DNA from: Mauremys mutica
Taxonomy: Eukaryota; Chordata; Testudines; Geoemydidae
Reading direction: 5' to 3'
Assembly: GCF_020497125.1 (NCBI RefSeq)
Contig: NC_059087.1
Span: 16,711,925 to 16,775,924 of the forward strand
DNA length: 64,000 bases
Made by a program: the position numbers and the translations under genes. The notes under the pieces were generated by a model. It saw nothing but the letters and a program-made list of their open reading frames with translations, did not search any database and had not been told where the DNA came from. This document shows, piece by piece, positions 58,817 through 64,000 of this stretch (within the stretch, counting starts at the first letter, position 1; each line of letters starts with the position of its first letter).

Positions 58817-61743
58817 TGCTAGAATGTCACAGGAGGTTTGTCTTGCCAGAGGCTGTGTGTGCTGTGTTCCCACTCCTGGTGGTGGGGGACCATGCTCAGT
58901 CACCCAGATAGCCCCATTCTGTAACCTTTTCCAGAGCCTGATGTCTGTGAATGTTGAATTCCAAGGAAGGAGGGCAAAAAGCTATGTAAAAATGCACCAG
59001 TTATACCTTCTTTGCCTATTAATAATGATTAATGTATATCTTTTCTCCAAAGAAAAGTGACTGGGAATTAGTTTTCAAGATGAATTACTTTCAAGCTTTA
59101 TCTGTCTTCTGATACTGCAAGCATGATAATAAATACATAACAGTAGCATTATATTTCCCACCTACATGAGGTAGCATTGAACTCAGACTGACAGAAGTGG
59201 AAAGGCAACAAAGCGTAAATCTTGGATTGGAGAGAGCTGGTTGTATGAACTGCTTCTAAATAGCTCTGTCTGTTGAGGGAAAGGGCATGGGAGGTGAGAC
59301 ACTGGGGAGATCACTGCAGTACTGTCAAGGTGGCGTTGGCCTGCGCCAGGAGAACGTTGAGTAATTTGCCTGTTGAAGCATGACAGGACAGAGAACGTAT
59401 TTAGATGAAGGTTTTCAGATGCAGGCTTTCTTAAAATGACAGTGAATAAATAATTAAGCTTAAGTAAGTAGTCTACATTTTATACAGAGAAACATCATTC
59501 CATAACTTCCCTCTGAGGGCTAGGAAAGGGTCCAAGATGTCCCCCCACTCTGAAATGGGATCCTCTGACAAAGCCCTTTGGATGATCTTTCTCCATTTAC
59601 TATGACAGCCTGTTTCAACTGGCATCCTTTTAACCCAGGTAGACTGGACAGGGCCTCTTTCAAAACATAACGTATTGCATTACAGTCACACAGAAGAGTA
59701 GTGTCTGAGTGACTCAAAGTGCCACTGAATTATTGTGTCCCACTGCCTCTGTTGTCATCTCTTCATCTTCACACATGCTACTGATTGTGTGAGGCATTGG
59801 GTTAGTTGCCTGACCTTGTGTCTCAGTCAGTGTAGTAGAAAATGGAGTTCAAAAAATATACATCAGACTTTGCTGAGAAGCAGGTACATTTTGAGCTGCA
59901 CTTTCCTCAGGGAAATAACTTCAAAAAGTGAGGAAAATTGAATTGACGACATTAAAACAACTTTTCCAGGCAACTTTCTCTTTAGGGACAGCAAACACTG
60001 AACACACTGGAAAGAGGGTGAGGTTTAGCTGTAGAGTGCAGGTTCAAAAAACAACAGTTAGACTCCTAAGGAAGTGTAATAAAGAGGAGAAAGCTAAGGC
60101 AGTTTTTTAATTAGCTTACTGATACTGTACAGGATCATAGCATATGGCTGTCCTGGGGCTTATATGTTGAGTAGAGCATTTAATTCCTGCTAGTGAAGAG
60201 CTGTTAGAGTTCTGCCTGACAGTTCCTGATGTTTAGCTTGTAATATAAATAAATTATGCCTAGATTTTAGTAGCAGAGACATAGCCTAGTTACATGCAAC
60301 CTTAATGCTTTACAACCAAGTCTAAGGTATAAATTAAAGTTGTACACTTGCCTATTGCCTTCTGTCATTTCCTTAGGAAGGAATATAGGTCCCTTACCTC
60401 TTGGCTCTAAATGAAGGGAACTAGAAAATGTATGTTACTATGGTTTGATGAAAAGTGAGTTCACAATAAAACTCACCAATACCTTTTGGAATGGGGTTGA
60501 TGTAGAAAGGGGGCATAGCTTACATTATTCCGTACACCTAATGGATACAGAGGCCTTCTGTTTTTACACAAAGTAATTCAGAGATTCTTTTCAGATGGTT
60601 GGACAAACAGAGCCTCTTACCTTCTCTCAGAGCAAAAAATGGAATAATAATTTTGAAGCTAAGCAGCCACCAGCCATTCCAGTATTCTCTTGCTGCATGT
60701 TTCGGAGCAGCTCCGTGTTACAGAAGAGCAAAACAAGGCTCCCACAACTAGGTCATATTAAAAGTAACCAGCAAATATTTTACAAAAGAAGTAGTACATG
60801 TATTTTTATGCGCTGAATGCCCCAAATAGCAAAGGGCAAATCTATCAGCTGCAACTCAGCTTTGTCCAGCTATGCTGGAAGGGCAGGAGGCAATGGATGT
60901 GGTTTAAATTAGGATGCAACTTTATTATCTGGAATATATGGGATCCCAGCAAATAAATTGTACAGTGCAGGTTGTCGTCATTTCCAGAATCTTTTCCATA
61001 TACATGGGTGGCTGCTGTGAGCCCTCTCTCTTTCCAGTCCAGTCCCAGGCATCCTGCTGCTGTAACCCTGCCACTCTCCCCTCATATGAGGGTTAAGGGG
61101 CCTAGAAAGGAGGGTGGTTGACTCCCCGCCATACCAGACATAGGCACCTTGAACCCCCTTCCTCAGCAATCTTAGTGGATGCTTCCTTTACCAATCAGTT
61201 TTATCAGATCACCTTATCCATTCCATAATAAGTACCTGCACTGCACATCTGCCACAAGCTTTACATAAATTGTGACATTTATAGCCTAATCCACGTGCCC
61301 CATCCCACCAGGCCCCAAACCCTCTTTGCCTTGGCCAATCTGGCGGTGAGGGAAAAATTCTTTTCCAGACTCCAAGAAAAGGAGCATAATGCCCAGACAT
61401 GGTCATGATGAAACTCAGTCCTTTAACTGCTTCCATGAGTGGGAAGATGGTGCCGCCAGGACATTCAAGGTGAAAAAGGGCTTTACAGGATCTACACAGG
61501 GCATAAATAGCCCCTCTCTTCTGCTCCTCTGGGGGAGTGCCCCCCTCCCCAGTCTAGCTGTGCAGCTTCCTGCTCCTCCCCACTCTTTCTCCTTTTGCTC
61601 CCTCGCTGTGAGCTGGAGAGGATGGCCTTAAAAGGACAATGACCCCTTCCTTTCCAGCCTGCTGGAGGAGGCTCCCATCAATTATGTTGATGAGGCAAGT
61701 ACCCTTCTCTTCCGTCCAGCCGGCCATTGGACCCATTGCTTAA

Positions 61744-61832
61744 GTCTGGGGATTGGTCCTGCTTTGAGCAGGGGGTTGGACTAGATGACCTCCTGAGGTC
61801 CCTTCCAACCCTAATCTTCTATGATTCTATGA
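61744..61832 (+). mobile_element. CR1-type 3' end
   Basis: TCTGGGGATTGGTCCTGCTTTGAGCAGGGGG, then ACTAGATGACCTCCTGAGGTCCC and the terminal CTTCTATGATTCTATGA octamer-like repeats are the 3' end shared by CR1 LINEs and the turtle tRNA-SINE. No tRNA head is visible upstream, so either a truncated CR1 or a headless SINE is possible. Confidence 0.85.
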
Positions 61833-62780
61833 CAACATTGTTAAACCATGCTGCTGGCTATTCCATCCTTGGTTATCACAGGGAGCTCCTTAAATCAAAG
61901 AATTGAGAGTGAGGAAGGCAACTGTGAGCTTTCTTGATTGTGTCTACACTATGTAGGTTTCTCCAGAGCACAGACTAAACTCCCTGATACAGCACTTGGC
62001 TGTTATACAGCCGTTTGCCAGTATTTGACCAATTAAAAAACAATATCGATTTTGAATAGATGAGGGCCTCTGCCACATGGGGCAGCCACTGCTGCTGAAG
62101 CTCTATTCTGTTGGGACTACCCCAGTATTTATGTGCTGCAGTAAATTCTGCCCAGATCCATTCTCCACTCTGGATGGCTGTCTCCTGCAAAGCTTCTCCC
62201 TTCAAATAGACCTCCTGCTCTCACCCTTGGGCTTTGGTTTTCTCACCATCACCTGACTTCAGACTGCTCAGATCCTGACCTTACTGTCCTCTGCTATTAT
62301 TGGGTAGCCTTCTTTAATATCAGTGACCTCTCTACAGCCAGCCAGTTCCCACCGGCTTCCTTGTGTCATATGCCACCTCCTGCTGACTGACTCTGTCCTG
62401 CTCACCCTATCTGATACCAGGACCTCTTTTGCATCACAGGTTCCTTTTCACTTTCGGTTATTAGGATCCATATTCCCTGAATCTCAAAGTTAAATTGCTT
62501 GGGATTCAATGAGGAGTGAAATGTGGAATTCATCAGATCTCTGTCTGAAATTGAAAAAAAAGGTTGGCTTGAAATTAGTTACGTGCTGAAGATAGCACTT
62601 GCCATTTGGGACATTCTGCATTAAAGTACACAAAGAAATTCAGCACAATTTACTACATGTGTTCTTAATAATTACAGGTCATCTTTGGCAAACATCTGAC
62701 AGGATTGTGAACTGGGATTGAGTCTCAGAGCTGATGGGTGGGACAGGCAATACATTAAACCCAGCCTTGCAAAACAGTAT

Positions 62781-63340
62781 GTGACAGAGTCAGGCCAGAT
62801 GGCTACAGGAGAGTGATAGAAGGCAGATATTTTAGCCCCAGGTTAGGTAGGTCCCCTTTCGCTGGGTAAGGTAACAGGGAAGGTTCTAGAACAATCAGGA
62901 ACTTTCTGGAAACAATTAAGGCAGACAGGCTGATTAGAACACCTGCAGCCAATCAAGAAGCTGCTAGAATCAATTAAGGCAGGCTAATCAGGGCACCTGG
63001 GTTTAAAAAGGGAGCGTTATCAGACACCAGGAGGAAGGTCTTGTGGTGAGGATAAAGAAGGTGTTTGTAGGAAGCCATGGGGAAGTAGCCTAGGGAGTTG
63101 TAGCTATCGTGTAGCTGTTACAGGAGGCACTATAGACAGCTGCAGTCCACAGGGCCCTGGGCTGGAACCCGGAGTAGAGGGCGGGCCCGGGTTCCCCCCA
63201 AACCTCCCAACTCCTGATCAGACACAGAAGGAGTTGACCCGGATTGTGGGTTCCACCAGAGGGGAAGATCTCTGAGGTGAGAAAATCCGCCAATAAGCGC
63301 AGGACCCACCAAGGTAGAGGAGGAACTTTGTCACAAGTCG
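62781..63340 (+). mobile_element. probable solitary LTR of a turtle retroelement
   Basis: The segment starts TGTGACAGAGTCAGGCCAGA and ends near GGAACTTTGTCACA, so TGTGAC and GTCACA form short inverted ends as in LTRs. Inside is an AATCAATTAAGGCAGGCTAATCAGG block, then TTTAAAAAGGGAG, a possible TATA-like region, and a GAACCCGGAGTAGAGGGCGG GC-rich part. I recognise it as a common turtle repeat. No second LTR, gag or pol is in the window, and no clean target duplication was seen. Confidence 0.55.
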
Positions 63341-64000
63341 TGGCAACTTATAAGCCCGGGCTTGGAATTTAGCCACCTATATTGCGCTGGTAGAAGTAAT
63401 GGAGCTAATGATACTTTCCTCACCAGTCAAGCAAGAAGAATTTTGCAAGACTAATTTAAACTGCTTTCGGAGAAGCAGAAAGACATTAGCCTAAACTGGT
63501 TGGCAGAACTCATGCACTGTCCCGGGCACAATGAAGCCAGTAGCTTCAACTCTTGTTTAGGTCTGGGTAATTTGCCCAAAGAAACAGTGCAACAAATGAG
63601 TGTCCCATATGCCATACCTATGCCAAAAATCAAAGTATTCCTTGGAGTGCATCAAAAAAGAAAAACAATTTAACTTTCTCTTCACAAAAACTATCCTTTC
63701 TGCACAGAGAGGCACGAGGGCACTTTAAACAAAGTATTTTTCATGACTGATGAACCAGCACTGAAGTAGGATGGTGACTGTGTTATTCCCTAACATTCTG
63801 CTCTCTTCTTTCTTGGACCTCTCTACATGATAACAAATGATACTACTTTTCAGCAAGATGGCTGACACCAGCAGTCATTTTGGAAATAGAAGTTTTACTA
63901 AAGCACATTGTGTATTATAACTCTGGTGACTTTCTCCAGACTCGAGGAAGAGCTCTGTGAAGCTCAAATGCTTGTCCCTTCCACCAACAGAAGTTGAGCC

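Larger units (their letters stand above)
51784..64000 (+). other. ARVCF: ARVCF intron, partial (at least 12.2 kb)
   Basis: The intron starts with donor GTAAGA and has no recognised end in the window. It contains a (TG)n tract (53582-53597), a MIR-like piece (53850-54015), an unexplained open frame (54812-55363), a MIR-like SINE (57262-57490), a hAT-like element with exact target duplication (58421-58816), a CR1-type 3' end (61744-61832) and a probable LTR (62781-63340). The parts 51800-53500, 55400-57200, 58850-60950 and 63400-64000 are AT-rich with nothing I can name. The stretch 60990-61740 is GC-richer and may be the body of an old retroelement. Confidence 0.8.

Overview
The window is vertebrate nuclear DNA, most likely from a turtle. 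The evidence is large AT-rich introns with canonical GT-AG boundaries, CR1 LINE 3' ends, a tRNA-headed SINE with a CR1-like tail, MIR-like SINEs, and many non-autonomous DNA transposons of types I recognise from turtle genomes. Assignment to Testudines rests on remembered repeat families and was not searched.

One gene is supported: ARVCF, a p120-catenin-family armadillo protein that binds the juxtamembrane region of cadherin tails. It lies on the + strand. Four internal coding exons are visible at 15697-15855, 28092-28696, 40845-41344 and 51600-51783. Their phases join without a break (0/0, 0/2, 2/1, 1/2). Together they encode about 480 residues, from the conserved N-terminal regulatory segment through the Tyr-rich linker into the first armadillo repeats. 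The first coding exons lie upstream of the window or were not recognised in its first 15.7 kb. The rest of the armadillo domain and the C-terminus lie beyond 64000.

Everything else is intron, and much of it is built from mobile elements. Intron 15856-28091 holds a nested hAT-like element, two MIR-like pieces, a dead LINE fragment, a CR1 3' end and a hAT-like element with an 8-bp target duplication. Intron 28697-40844 holds two inverted copies of a Harbinger-like MITE and a 1-kb hAT-like element. Intron 41345-51599 holds fused MITEs, several old dispersed repeats and a MITE with TAA duplications. The region after 51783 holds a hAT-like element, SINEs, a CR1 end and a probable LTR.

The most interesting pattern is that three or four non-autonomous elements with different terminal repeats share one GC-rich interior. 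Each shared interior contains a strong 5' splice-donor motif, which looks like captured genic sequence spread by transposons. No new enzymatic or defence system was seen.
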